NCBI RefSeq assembly: GCF_002909445.1
Contig: NZ_PPXC01000001.1
Location: 372,001 to 436,000 of the forward strand
Reading direction: 5' to 3'
DNA: 64,000 nt
Origin: Arthrobacter glacialis
Lineage (GTDB): Bacteria; Actinomycetota; Actinomycetes; Actinomycetales; Micrococcaceae
Shown here: piece after piece, positions 33,899 to 42,553 of the stretch
How positions within the stretch are numbered: the first letter of the stretch is position 1
Layout of the letters: every line of letters starts with the position of its first letter
Program-made: the position numbers and the translations under genes
The notes under the pieces: model-generated
Told to the model about the DNA's origin: nothing
Database searches by the model: none
What the model saw: the letters and a program-made list of their open reading frames with translations, nothing else

Positions 33899-36241
33899 AT
33901 GAGCAATATGAGATCTGCGTCCCTTTCCTCGCGCAGGCTGGCCAGCGCTGCCATCATGACTGGTGTTGTCACCAGCATGTTGGTGTTTGCGCCTCCTGCG
34001 ACTGCCGTTTCCAGCCCATCAGGGGGCATCTGCAACGGCGTCATCAACCAGCTGGCCCACCGCGGAGTGGTCCAGGAGAACTTGCTGAAGGCCGCCGCAA
34101 AAAAGAACGCCGCCATCATCACACAGTTGCAGGCCGAGCGTGCCCAGCTTCAAACCAGCGCAAATGATCTCGCCGCACAAATTGTGGCCGGGAACCAGGC
34201 GATCGCCAGCATTGAAGCACAGGGAGTGCAGCTGGACGCTGAACTGGCTGCCGCAAATACTGATCTGGCCGCGCTGCAGGCGGAGCAGGCAACCACTCAG
34301 CAGGCCATTGCGGAAGCAGAAACAAGCATCGAGAATTTGAACGCGGAGAAGGACGCCGTGCAGGCCCAGCTCACGCCTCTGCAGTCACAGCTCGAGGCCA
34401 GCCAAGCCGCTGTGGGGCAGCTGAACGCCCAAGCTCAGGTGGCTGCCAGCCAGGTGGTGGCCAAGACGGCCGAAGTTGTTGCAGCGCAAGGCGAACTTGC
34501 AACGCTGCAAGACGCCGCCAGCGATGCTGCCGCCCAGCTCGCTGCCAAGAACATGCAGATCGCCGACGCCCATGCCGCATTGGTCGATCTTGTCCAAATC
34601 GCCGATGCCGCCGATGCTGCCGTCGCAGCTGCGACGCAGGCAGTCACGGACGCCGTTACCGAGCTCAGCCGTTTGGAAGACCTCGGCACCGCAGCCCAGA
34701 CCGAACTCGATGCCCAGACGGTCAAGGTCAGCGAGGCAAACGCTGCCCTAGCGGTTTTGCAGACTGCCGTCACCAGCGCAACGGAAGCAGTCACTGTCAA
34801 GAATGGGGAGATCACGCAGGCGCAGGGAGAACTGACCACCCTCCAAACTGCCGCTGCTGCCGCAGCTGCCGCGGTCACGGCCAAGAACACGGAAATTACG
34901 CAGGCGCAGGTAGCGTTGGCTGGTTTGACGGCGGCGGCGGTTGATGCAGCCGCTGCTGTTTCCAACAACACAGCGATGATCACCGCCGCCAACGCCAGTA
35001 TTGCCACGCTGCAGGGCCAGATCACTGCTGGGAACTCGAGTATTGCCGCGAAGCGGGCGCAGCTTGCGACGGCGCAAGGCACGCTGACCACCTTGCAGGC
35101 CAATGCGGCCACGCTTACCGCCGAGATCGCCGCGCTTGAGCACAGGATTGCCACCGAGTTTCCGCCCACCAGCAATGGCAAGAAAAAGCAGGAACTGATG
35201 GCCGAGCGTGACCTCAAGCAGGTCTCACTTACTTCCATCACAACTCAGATCACAGCCAAGACAGGCGAAATCGCCGCTTACCAGGGCGACCTGACAGCGC
35301 TGCAGTCCGCCGTCAACGCGCTGAACTCCCAGCTGCAGGTCAAACAGCAGGCCAGCAGTGCACTGCAGCAGCAGTCGGCTCCGCTGCAGGCCGCCTTGGA
35401 CGCGGCGAACGCTGCGGTGGCCACCAAGCAGGGAGACATCGCAACCCTGCAGGGGCAGCTTCCGGCGCTTCAGGCTGGCGCAACCCTCGCAAACGCTTCC
35501 GTGACCGACAAGGCGCGGGAGTTGAGCAACTTGCAGGGCCAGTTGCCGGCACTCCAGGACGCTGAGGATTCTGCAAAGGCCGCTGTTGTGGTGCAGAAAC
35601 AGGTGGTCGCCGCACTCGAGGCCACGCTGCCGTCGTTGACCGAGGGCTTGGCAGCAGCCCACGCCGCAATTGATGCCCAAAGGTCCGTGCTGGGGGGTCT
35701 GCAGGGCCAGTTGGTCGACGCCCAGAACGCCGCGGTGGCGGCCGAGGGGGCCGTGGCCACCAAGAGTGCCGAACTTGCCACACTCAATGGCGAATTGCCG
35801 GCGCTCCAGGAAGCGGTGGACAATACAAACGCGTCCGTGGCCATCAAGCAGGGCGACATTGCCGCTCTAAACATCGCTGTGACTCACCTGCTCGCCATTC
35901 TTTCGGGGATCAATGCGCAGATCACTGCGCAGGAGGCCGATGTTTTGGCGCTGCAGGGGCAGGTGGCGCCGTTGCTGGCACGGCTGAATTTCCTCAACGG
36001 TGAAATCACCGCTGCGGACGCCGCGCTGGCGGCGCTGCAGGGGCAGCTGACGTCGCTGGACAGGCAGGTTACCGCTGCGCAGGCAACCCTCCGTGACCTG
36101 GAGGCCCAGAAAAAAACCAACAAGGACGCGGTCAAGTCCCAGAAGGACTTGGTCAGGGGCCTGCAGGACCAGCTGGGATCGGTGCAGAGGCAGATCGGGG
36201 CCATTGACGGCCAGATCGCGCTGGGTGGCTGCGCTGCTTGA
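33899..36241 (+). CDS. Secreted long coiled-coil protein
   Basis: The protein has 780 residues. A signal peptide (about 1-36, ending PPATAVSS) is followed by GGICNGVINQLAHRG. From about residue 60 to 765 it is nearly all coiled coil: alanine/leucine heptads with recurring phrases such as AALQAEQATT, EITQAQGELTTLQTA and ATLQGQLPALQ. The only mature cysteines are near the start (GGIC) and at the very end (ALGGCAA), which could form disulfides between chains. It may be an extracellular fibre, spacer or cell-wall adhesin; no sorting signal is seen. The native terminator now split by the island follows directly. Confidence 0.8.
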   Translation: MSNMRSASLSSRRLASAAIMTGVVTSMLVFAPPATAVSSPSGGICNGVINQLAHRGVVQENLLKAAAKKNAAIITQLQAERAQLQTSANDLAAQIVAGNQAIASIEAQGVQLDAELAAANTDLAALQAEQATTQQAIAEAETSIENLNAEKDAVQAQLTPLQSQLEASQAAVGQLNAQAQVAASQVVAKTAEVVAAQGELATLQDAASDAAAQLAAKNMQIADAHAALVDLVQIADAADAAVAAATQAVTDAVTELSRLEDLGTAAQTELDAQTVKVSEANAALAVLQTAVTSATEAVTVKNGEITQAQGELTTLQTAAAAAAAAVTAKNTEITQAQVALAGLTAAAVDAAAAVSNNTAMITAANASIATLQGQITAGNSSIAAKRAQLATAQGTLTTLQANAATLTAEIAALEHRIATEFPPTSNGKKKQELMAERDLKQVSLTSITTQITAKTGEIAAYQGDLTALQSAVNALNSQLQVKQQASSALQQQSAPLQAALDAANAAVATKQGDIATLQGQLPALQAGATLANASVTDKARELSNLQGQLPALQDAEDSAKAAVVVQKQVVAALEATLPSLTEGLAAAHAAIDAQRSVLGGLQGQLVDAQNAAVAAEGAVATKSAELATLNGELPALQEAVDNTNASVAIKQGDIAALNIAVTHLLAILSGINAQITAQEADVLALQGQVAPLLARLNFLNGEITAADAALAALQGQLTSLDRQVTAAQATLRDLEAQKKTNKDAVKSQKDLVRGLQDQLGSVQRQIGAIDGQIALGGCAA

Positions 36242-36248
36242 TTTGGGT

Positions 36249-36326
36249 ACAGCAAAGGCCCCTGCTTCCCTTATAAACAAAGGGAAGCAGGGGCCTTGCG
36301 CATTGGCGGTGACGGTGGGATTTGAA
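36249..36326. repeat. Distal attachment-site repeat (tRNA-Ser 3' remnant plus terminator)
   Basis: This 78-base stretch matches 53446-53523 with three mismatches. 36255-36300 is a 46-base identical hairpin terminator (GGCCCCTGCTTCCC stem). 36303-36326 is an exact copy of the tRNA T-loop, acceptor 3' strand and CCA. It marks the far end of the integrated element and also provides the terminator of the coiled-coil gene. Confidence 0.92.
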
Positions 36327-36421
36327 ACCCTTAGTTCGCGCAGGTCCCGGCCACGAAGGGCGAAAACAAGCCGTTTTCAATCATCCGCAGTCACCCGAAA
36401 TCAGACCAAATCATGGATAAA

Positions 36422-36440
36422 TGTGGGCAGATTGTGGGCA
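36422..36440. promoter_or_regulatory. Candidate integrase arm sites, distal end
   Basis: Two direct copies of TGTGGGCA (36422-36429 and 36433-36440) spaced 11 bases. The identical pair with the same spacing lies at 53410-53428 near the other end. Confidence 0.6.
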
Positions 36441-36514
36441 CCGCAGCCGGATATCAGATGAAGGGTGAGGGGTTGCGCAGCTAGTACGATAGAAGCAATT
36501 AGAACGGCATCCGA

Positions 36515-37435
36515 ATGACTTTACATGTGGTTGCCGAACCGCTGGGCTGGAAGGAAGTCGCGTTGACCGCGTCCACTGAGCAAGACGTTGAGAGCGTCGA
36601 TCGTGAATTCTCACGGCTTCGCGGTGAAGTCAATGCATACGAAAAGACTTGGTTCAACAAGATGGTTGAACCCCAGAGCTCGTTTCTTAGAAGCAGGCCC
36701 GGTCTCAAGTTGGAGCTGACACAGGCCGCCGTCAAAGGGCAAGTAATTTTCACATCACACGTGTACAAGATGCAGGATGTGTGGCACGGAGACAGGGCGC
36801 AAGTCCATTCCAGCGTTGTTCAACAGGTTGGTCCCCAGCCGGAACGGGGGATTTTGGGCTCCGCCGAAGGTGTCTATATTCTGCTGGGTCTACCTGGATC
36901 AGGGAAGTCTTCGACTCTCCGCCCAATGGTCGATGGTCATGCGAAAGGTGTTTCCGGGCCGCCGCTGATCAGCGACGCCGATGAAATACGGGTCAAGCTT
37001 CCTGAATACTCCAGCGGATTGGGATCTGCCGTGGTGCAGCCGGAAACGGCCGAACTGGCATACGAACCCATGAATGGTCTCTTTGGTGGTCATGATGGGA
37101 TGCAGGGATTGGTACTTTCGGACGGCCGGGTTGCCATAGTGGACGTCATTGGGGATGCAAGCTATATCCCCGACACGGTGAAACGCGTCGCTGGTCAAGG
37201 TCGCAGAGTCTATGTCATGCTTGCGAGCTGTCCCCTGGAAGAATGTGTTCGGAGGGTGAAGACTCGGGCTGTTGAAACTGGCCGATACGTTGATCTTGGG
37301 TTCGTTCGGTCCAAAGATGGAGCTCCTGAACGTGCACTTCGTGCCGCAATTGACACTGGCGTACTGGCTGGGTGGGCTATCGTTGATACTTCTGGGGCTA
37401 GTCCGCGCGTTGTAACAAACACCATGGAACTCTAG
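36515..37435 (+). CDS. Zeta-toxin-like P-loop kinase
   Basis: The protein has 306 residues. Walker A is GLPGSGKSS (125-133) and the next motif LISDADEIRVKLPEY fits zeta toxins, which phosphorylate UDP-N-acetylglucosamine. VAIVDVIGDASYIPDTVKRV and RRVYVMLASCPLEECVRRVKTRA correspond to the later core strands and the arginine lid. About 115 N-terminal residues precede the kinase and match no known domain; they include a basic, aromatic segment. No epsilon-type antitoxin is seen upstream. It is the first cargo gene inside the element. Confidence 0.75.
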   Translation: MTLHVVAEPLGWKEVALTASTEQDVESVDREFSRLRGEVNAYEKTWFNKMVEPQSSFLRSRPGLKLELTQAAVKGQVIFTSHVYKMQDVWHGDRAQVHSSVVQQVGPQPERGILGSAEGVYILLGLPGSGKSSTLRPMVDGHAKGVSGPPLISDADEIRVKLPEYSSGLGSAVVQPETAELAYEPMNGLFGGHDGMQGLVLSDGRVAIVDVIGDASYIPDTVKRVAGQGRRVYVMLASCPLEECVRRVKTRAVETGRYVDLGFVRSKDGAPERALRAAIDTGVLAGWAIVDTSGASPRVVTNTMEL

Positions 37436-37472
37436 TGTCCGCACTGTCGACGTGGCAGAGTGTCAACTAGAG

Positions 37473-37507
37473 GAACCGCTCAGGGCTAGTCCGGAATTTA
37501 GCGGTTC
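37473..37507. promoter_or_regulatory. Hairpin between zeta-like gene and next gene
   Basis: GAACCGCT (37473-37480) pairs with AGCGGTTC (37500-37507). It lies just before the AAGGAG ribosome site of the next gene. It could be a weak terminator or an operator. Confidence 0.4.
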
Positions 37508-37529
37508 TGGATAGGAAGGAGAATCGGCT

Positions 37530-38027
37530 ATGAATACAGAGCAAACGACCGCAATTGCGGATGCTTCCGAGCAGCTCGCGTATGCATCATTGTCCGGTGA
37601 TCCTGCGGCCATAGAAGCTGCCAGGAACTCACTTCGAGATGCGCAGGCCATGCAAGGCGACGCAGCCGATCGAGCCACGATGGACGAACTCGTTCGGGTT
37701 GATCCTGTCAGCGCCGCTGCTTTGGGCTGGTTATCGTCCCCGGAGCTAGAAGCCATTGTCTTGGCACGACCCTCAGAGTTCTTGTACCCGGAGGAAGTCG
37801 CAGCTGTTGTCGCGTCCCCAGGTTCGCTACGACTGGTAGTTCTGGCCAGGAGGGAAGGTCGAGCTTTCGCTGACATCGAAGCAGAATTTAAGATCCGCGA
37901 TCAATCTAACTATGCCCTAGCCGCAAGAGGCAACGTTCAAAATGCCATTGCCTACGTGAAGCAGTTTGAACAGCAGGACACCCGACGAAACGCGAATCTC
38001 AACAACGCTCGTAGACCGCGGATTTGA
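37530..38027 (+). CDS. Small protein coupled to ImmA/IrrE peptidase, unknown
   Basis: A strong AAGGAG site precedes the ATG. The 165 residues are acidic and helical, with no cysteine and no signal peptide. The middle (GRAFADIEAEFKIRDQSNYALAARGNVQNAI) looks helix-turn-helix-like but no family is certain. Its stop overlaps the TTG start of the ImmA/IrrE gene. ImmA-type peptidases usually cleave a DNA-binding partner encoded next to them, so this may be the substrate or an antitoxin; that is inference. Confidence 0.6.
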   Translation: MNTEQTTAIADASEQLAYASLSGDPAAIEAARNSLRDAQAMQGDAADRATMDELVRVDPVSAAALGWLSSPELEAIVLARPSEFLYPEEVAAVVASPGSLRLVVLARREGRAFADIEAEFKIRDQSNYALAARGNVQNAIAYVKQFEQQDTRRNANLNNARRPRI

Positions 38028-39136
38028 ACGCCGATATTGAGCGTGTTCTTAGTTCGCAAGCGCTAGCCAGTCGTTTCGTGCAAGAGCACTCGTTAGTGCC
38101 CCCGGTTGATGTTCATGCGCTCGTTGCAGAATACGCTGATATTCTTGAACAACCGATCCTCAATAGTCCAGACATTGATGCTGTTCTTCTGGGGCTGGAC
38201 TCTGGGGATAGACGCATCCTACTAAACGGAAATAGGGCTCCCACGCGAATCCGTTTTACGTTAGCTCATGAATTAGGGCATATTGCCCTTGGTTGGCACA
38301 TAGCCCATGAGCTGGTGTGCGAGCCAGAAGAATCAGACCCAACAGTCTTAGCGCCTCGGGATTCGAGGCAAGGTCAAGCTACCGCAGACCGACGTCGGCA
38401 GGAACGAGAAGCCAACGCTTTTGCCGCCAGAATTCTTGTTCCTGCGGAATTCATCAACGCCATCAGGGCGCTGCCTGTACCCGAAATGCTGGTGCGTCTG
38501 GAGGACGCTCAAGTCTCCGCATATGTTGGTTTGCGGGTGCTTTCTGAAGAACTACCCGCAGGGTACGTCTTTGCACTTCGTGAGAAAGATGACAATCGCG
38601 TCGAATGCTGGTGGACATCCCGAACCGACGTTCACTCTTCACATCCATATGCTGTGCCCGGTATTCGAAAAGGTCAGGCTGTAGATTCGAGTGCCATGGG
38701 GCATGAATTGCAAGATTCTGGTTGGGCTCATCACCAAGGGCGCTTGGTTTGGTGGGGGAAAACCCGAACGACAATTGAAGTGCCTGAAGGTACGAGTAAC
38801 TGGCGAGAAATACGAGACGAGATACTAAGCGAAGTATGTAGCTCCTCGGATTCAAAGACAAGTCTCATGCAATCTCTCGGAGGCGTTGTTGGCAATTTGA
38901 AGCCAATTTCGCAGGATATTGAGTCAATTGCATCCGAACTGAAAATGAGACTCGAAAGGAAATCCGCGAACGACGGCGCCGGCCCCATGGCGGATTTTGT
39001 AGCCCATGATCAGTTCCTGCCTTTCGTCTATGCACATGCGCGATCGACTCTAGAAAATAAGAAGCGCAAGAAGCCACGTAGACGAACCTCGGACCAGCAA
39101 GATGGTGCTGGCCTTTCGAAAAGTCCCGGCTTCTAG
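38024..39136 (+). CDS. ImmA/IrrE family metallopeptidase
   Basis: The TTG start overlaps the previous stop (TTGA). The zinc motif HELGH is at 82-86, followed by the third ligand region REANAFAARILVP (near 129), as in ImmA and IrrE/PprI. The family cleaves repressors, controlling mobile-element excision, toxin-antitoxin pairs or DNA-damage response. The C-terminal 200 residues are longer than the core and end in a basic tail (KKRKKPRRRT). Together with the coupled 165-residue protein and the upstream zeta-like kinase it may form one module. Confidence 0.85.
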   Translation: MNADIERVLSSQALASRFVQEHSLVPPVDVHALVAEYADILEQPILNSPDIDAVLLGLDSGDRRILLNGNRAPTRIRFTLAHELGHIALGWHIAHELVCEPEESDPTVLAPRDSRQGQATADRRRQEREANAFAARILVPAEFINAIRALPVPEMLVRLEDAQVSAYVGLRVLSEELPAGYVFALREKDDNRVECWWTSRTDVHSSHPYAVPGIRKGQAVDSSAMGHELQDSGWAHHQGRLVWWGKTRTTIEVPEGTSNWREIRDEILSEVCSSSDSKTSLMQSLGGVVGNLKPISQDIESIASELKMRLERKSANDGAGPMADFVAHDQFLPFVYAHARSTLENKKRKKPRRRTSDQQDGAGLSKSPGF

Positions 39137-39481
39137 TCGCGGAGCATGCTCCCTTCCGGCAATGGTTCCAGCATTGATAGCAGACGTCGCCCACTTCAGC
39201 TGTGCTACATGCCCAGCGCCCCCAAGCAACTAGGGACGGGGGAACCGCCTACGGCGAGCAGCGGCCAACGGCTCCACCGGCACGGCCAGTGGACCACCAT
39301 CTAAACCAGGACGTGCTTCGTCAGGCTCGGCACTGTCACCGGCCGAAACTTGACTAGTTGTCTGGGAACTCTTCGTTCTGAACTGCCCGAGGTGCATCAA
39401 TCCGGCTCCGGTCACTACAGGACTTGGCGGTCTGGGTGTTGCAGGAGAGCGGAGGGCCGTCGTGCTGCCAGAATGGGTGGC
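39137..39481. other. Intergenic stretch with low-complexity patch 1
   Basis: No gene is supported. From 39230 to 39350 short words such as CGGCCA, CGGCA and CCACC recur (GCAGCGGCCAACGGCTCCAC; GGCACGGCCAGTGGACCACC) next to CTAGGG. It resembles the patches at 40.9, 42.2, 45.5 and 47.0 kb. Confidence 0.4.
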
Positions 39482-40849
39482 ATGAGCGAAAGTTACCTGG
39501 GAGCCCCTCGGCCCCGTGTCCTTGTCCAGGGACTTACTGATGAAGAAATCGAAATTATTCGACCACTCGCTGGCAGTCTGCGCGCAGTGGAAAGCTTTTA
39601 CGATGTCCATGCAGAAGAGCACGATGTTCTCATCATCACAGATGCCAATTTCACTGAAGGTGGGCGTGCCTTCCATCGGCGAATTGTATTTGCAGCAAAA
39701 CCTGAACCATTCGAGGCTGGACCCTATTTACCGACATCTTCAGGATATTCAGGGAGATCTCGCCCAAATACGAAGGTTCGCACGCAGTTCAAACCGAGCC
39801 TTGGAATAGAGGTCACGCCATTTGCGCGTGAGCAGGGCTTGGAGTCGCTCGTCCGCCGCAGTTGCGTCCCAACAACGGGAGCGACCTACACGGGGTTCAA
39901 TACGCCGGTCTGGCCGGAACGCACTAGCCATGCTCTTGTTCGTGAACGTCTTTCGAGTCCGCTAACGCTCGCCGCCTTCCTTGAAAGGGACAACCCTGAC
40001 CTAGGACCAGACTCAGCACTCTGGCTGCCTGATTCTGCAAGGTCTGCTCTGAAGGAATGGGTTGCCTTCGCTTTTGCCCGATGGCGGAGCACCGAACCTG
40101 ACGTATTTCCGGAGTCGGCAGAATGGATGAGTTCGAATGACTGGGCATCGTTGGACGAGATTGATTTGCGGCGCCAGCTCACCGAGTTCAACGGACTACA
40201 AGCGCGCCTGCACGAGCAAGCCGAGAATGAACGGCTACGGCTGACAGATGCCATCGCAATAGCCGAACAAGAGGGCCAGTCCTGGAGACACCTTATCTCC
40301 GAAACCGGTGACCAGCTCGTAGCAGCAGTAAAAAATGCCCTGGAACTATTCGAATTCACGGTAATCGACTCGGACGATCTGCCTCAGCACAAAGGGAAGA
40401 AACGCGAAGATCTCCGGGTGTCGGACGGGGACTGGATAGCGCTCGTGGAAGTCAAAGGATATAGGCGCGCAGCAAAGTCCAATGATTTGCAACAGGTCTC
40501 CAGCGCGAGCGTAGCGTTTGCAGTAGACGAGGGACGTGCACCGGATGCCCTCTGGTACGTGCCGAATGTCTATCGGGACGTTGACCCCGCTCAGCGTGAA
40601 GTGGCCTTGGTCGGGCGTGAGGATGACCTCGTGGCATTCGGAGAGAACCACAAGGGGTGTCTTATCGACACTCGTGACTTGTTCGCGCTGCGACAGCGCG
40701 TCGTACTCGGCCAGATCACTTCGGCTGATGCGCGTGCTGAGCTTAAAACTGCTGTTTCACGATACTCAATCGACGCTGGGGTCAGCGGTCTACGAACTAC
40801 GGCTAACACCAACGGAGCCAGTACCACCGTGCCAAAGGCCGCGATGTAG
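39482..40849 (+). CDS. PD-(D/E)XK nuclease-like protein
   Basis: The start is ATG at 39482; the longer frame begins in the low-complexity patch. The 455-residue protein has a C-terminal nuclease core: EDLR with D310, then WIALVEVKGY with E323 and K325, the D...ExK signature of restriction-endonuclease folds. A helical, probably coiled region (ARLHEQAENERLRLTDAIAIAEQEGQ) precedes it. The N-terminal half is unrecognised. No methyltransferase or ATPase lies nearby, so it is not an ordinary restriction-modification enzyme. A defence role is possible. Confidence 0.65.
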   Translation: MSESYLGAPRPRVLVQGLTDEEIEIIRPLAGSLRAVESFYDVHAEEHDVLIITDANFTEGGRAFHRRIVFAAKPEPFEAGPYLPTSSGYSGRSRPNTKVRTQFKPSLGIEVTPFAREQGLESLVRRSCVPTTGATYTGFNTPVWPERTSHALVRERLSSPLTLAAFLERDNPDLGPDSALWLPDSARSALKEWVAFAFARWRSTEPDVFPESAEWMSSNDWASLDEIDLRRQLTEFNGLQARLHEQAENERLRLTDAIAIAEQEGQSWRHLISETGDQLVAAVKNALELFEFTVIDSDDLPQHKGKKREDLRVSDGDWIALVEVKGYRRAAKSNDLQQVSSASVAFAVDEGRAPDALWYVPNVYRDVDPAQREVALVGREDDLVAFGENHKGCLIDTRDLFALRQRVVLGQITSADARAELKTAVSRYSIDAGVSGLRTTANTNGASTTVPKAAM

Positions 40850-41104
40850 GTCGGAACCAAGAATCCTTACCTCAACATTCCGCCACTAGCCTGACGGTCA
40901 GCAAGAGCACTAGCCAGGGCACGTGGACGGCTCCGCAACCAGCACACGCAGGTCGGCGGCACCAGCGAGAGCGAGCGAGCGCTGGAGCAGAGCCGCCAGT
41001 ATGACCAGAGTCCAGACCAGAGCAGGGCCCCGGCACTAAAAGAGCCCACACCCCAACCTAAGATGGATGGAACGACAAACAATGCCGATACAAGGATGGG
41101 GACA
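40850..41104. other. Intergenic stretch with low-complexity patch 2
   Basis: No gene. The 40880-41040 part is made of recurring CAGAG, CCAG, GGCGGC and GAGCGAGCGAGCG words with CTAG near both ends. Its composition is unlike the neighbouring genes. Confidence 0.4.
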
Positions 41105-41788
41105 ATGGCAACGATAAAATGTGGATGGTGCGGAACCAGCGGGCACGCTTCCGAGATGGGACCTGGTATTAGGCCTGCCTATCGGGCCGGGCTTCCTTAT
41201 CACTTGCCCACCATTCAAAGCGCCTTTACCTGCGACAACTGCGACAGACTGGTTATTGGCAGCTACTTCGGGATTGAATACCCCGGTTTCTCAACTGACG
41301 AGGTCATCGGCCCGGATGACATCGAAGAATTTTGGCGGCGCAACCCGCCAACGAAGTGGTCCCCGGAGTATGTGCAAGGACAGCAATATGCCGATGTCCC
41401 AGAGCATATTGCAAGCGCGGCGGGCGAAGCGCACAAGAACGCGAGCGTTGGCAGTAACATGTCGGCGATACTCATGGCTCGAACCGTCTTGGAAGCGACT
41501 GCGAAGGACAAGGATGTCACGAGCGGTAGTCTCTATCAGAAGATAGATGCCCTGGCCGAGAAAGAGCTAATTCGTCGGAGTACTCAGAGTGCCGCGCACG
41601 TTATCCGGGACTTTGGTAACGACATGGCGCATGGAGACATCTCCAAGCTTGTCGACCCTGAGGATGCCGAGGCGCTCCTGACTCTGATGGATTTGGTACT
41701 ACACGAGATATACCAAATGACCGCCACTACGGATGCACTCAAAGCAAAGTTCGCGGCCCGCAAGAAACCCGAGGACAGGCAAAACTGA
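41105..41788 (+). CDS. Zinc-ribbon protein with DUF4145 domain
   Basis: The start ATG at 41105 is chosen because the protein reads MATIKCGWCG directly; two earlier in-frame ATGs exist (41063, 41096). A zinc ribbon is formed by CGWC and CDNC (about residues 5-45). The C-terminal part (about 115-215) has NMSAILMARTVLEATAKDK and HVIRDFGNDMAHGD, the DUF4145 signature. DUF4145 is often found beside or fused to restriction systems and has a HEPN-like helical pattern (Arg...His). The 227-residue product is probably a defence accessory or RNA-binding protein; no activity is shown. Confidence 0.75.
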   Translation: MATIKCGWCGTSGHASEMGPGIRPAYRAGLPYHLPTIQSAFTCDNCDRLVIGSYFGIEYPGFSTDEVIGPDDIEEFWRRNPPTKWSPEYVQGQQYADVPEHIASAAGEAHKNASVGSNMSAILMARTVLEATAKDKDVTSGSLYQKIDALAEKELIRRSTQSAAHVIRDFGNDMAHGDISKLVDPEDAEALLTLMDLVLHEIYQMTATTDALKAKFAARKKPEDRQN

Positions 41789-42553
41789 CAGCACTGGTGC
41801 TTGCCTCGCTCAATGATTCTGAACCCCTCCGTGCCCAGCTTCCAGCTTCTACTAATGCCGCGTGCACAATGGGTCACGAGTTCGACATACCAAGTTATTC
41901 AGGGCTTCATCTTGCTAGTTATATAAATCATTTCAATCGCTTCATCTAGGCCATCAAAGCGAAAGGTGATAATAATACGTTTGCAGCAGCCGCTATCATG
42001 CCTGCGATACCGGTGCTGCTTTTTGGATTGGTATCGGTTTGAGATTGTTGCGTAGAGAAATTTATTGGATTAGTGGTAGAAAGAACTAATCCCGGAATTT
42101 CCAGGTACAGAGGATTCATAACGCCAACCCTATTCGCACCGTAACCGTGCACTTGAGGATTCCGCTTTAGCCACGGTGAACCGTTCGACTAGGACTAGGT
42201 CCAGTCGGAGCAGATCCAGCAGCGGCAGCACCACCGGGGGCAGCTCGGCCAGCTCGACGAGGCCATCAACAGCGAGGTGTAAGAAAATCCGTGAGCACGG
42301 GCGTGGAGCCGAATATGCTGAGAGCGGTTTCGATTTGAACGCATGGCGCGAGTTCTTCCGAGGCGGTTCCGCGCTACCGTCCCGGGACGGCGAAAGAGTG
42401 AGATCTCTGAGTGCGGAACGCTCAGCGCTTTGTCTTCGTTGCTGTCGTCGCGCCGCGGCTAGAGCTCGGAAAGTGGCACGCACGCCGTGCCGAATGACGG
42501 TATGGTAGCAAGGCTCGTCATTCGGCACGGAATTTGCCCGGGCAAAGAGCGGC
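41789..42553. other. Gene-poor stretch with low-complexity patch 3
   Basis: No convincing gene in 765 bases. 41946-42152 could code a 68-residue peptide on the minus strand with a hydrophobic end, but without a ribosome site. 42185-42290 is a low-complexity patch (GACTAGGACTAGG, then repeated AGCAG and AGCTCGGCCAGCTCG words). A 14-bp hairpin lies at 42485-42530. Confidence 0.5.
42485..42530 (-). terminator. Hairpin downstream of the DUF2971 gene
   Basis: CCGTGCCGAATGAC (42485-42498) pairs perfectly with 42517-42530, 24 bases beyond the stop on the minus strand. No T run follows, so its role as terminator is uncertain. Confidence 0.5.

Noticed and set aside
41946-42152. 68-residue minus-strand frame with a hydrophobic C-terminal end (GIAGMIAAAANVLLSPFALMA)
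   Set aside because: No ribosome site at its GTG or at the inner ATG, and no family match. The stretch also contains an 8-bp hairpin. Kept only as a remark on the gene-poor stretch.
42176-42508. 110-residue Ser/Arg/Thr-rich frame
   Set aside because: Its first half is the low-complexity patch; no conserved pattern.
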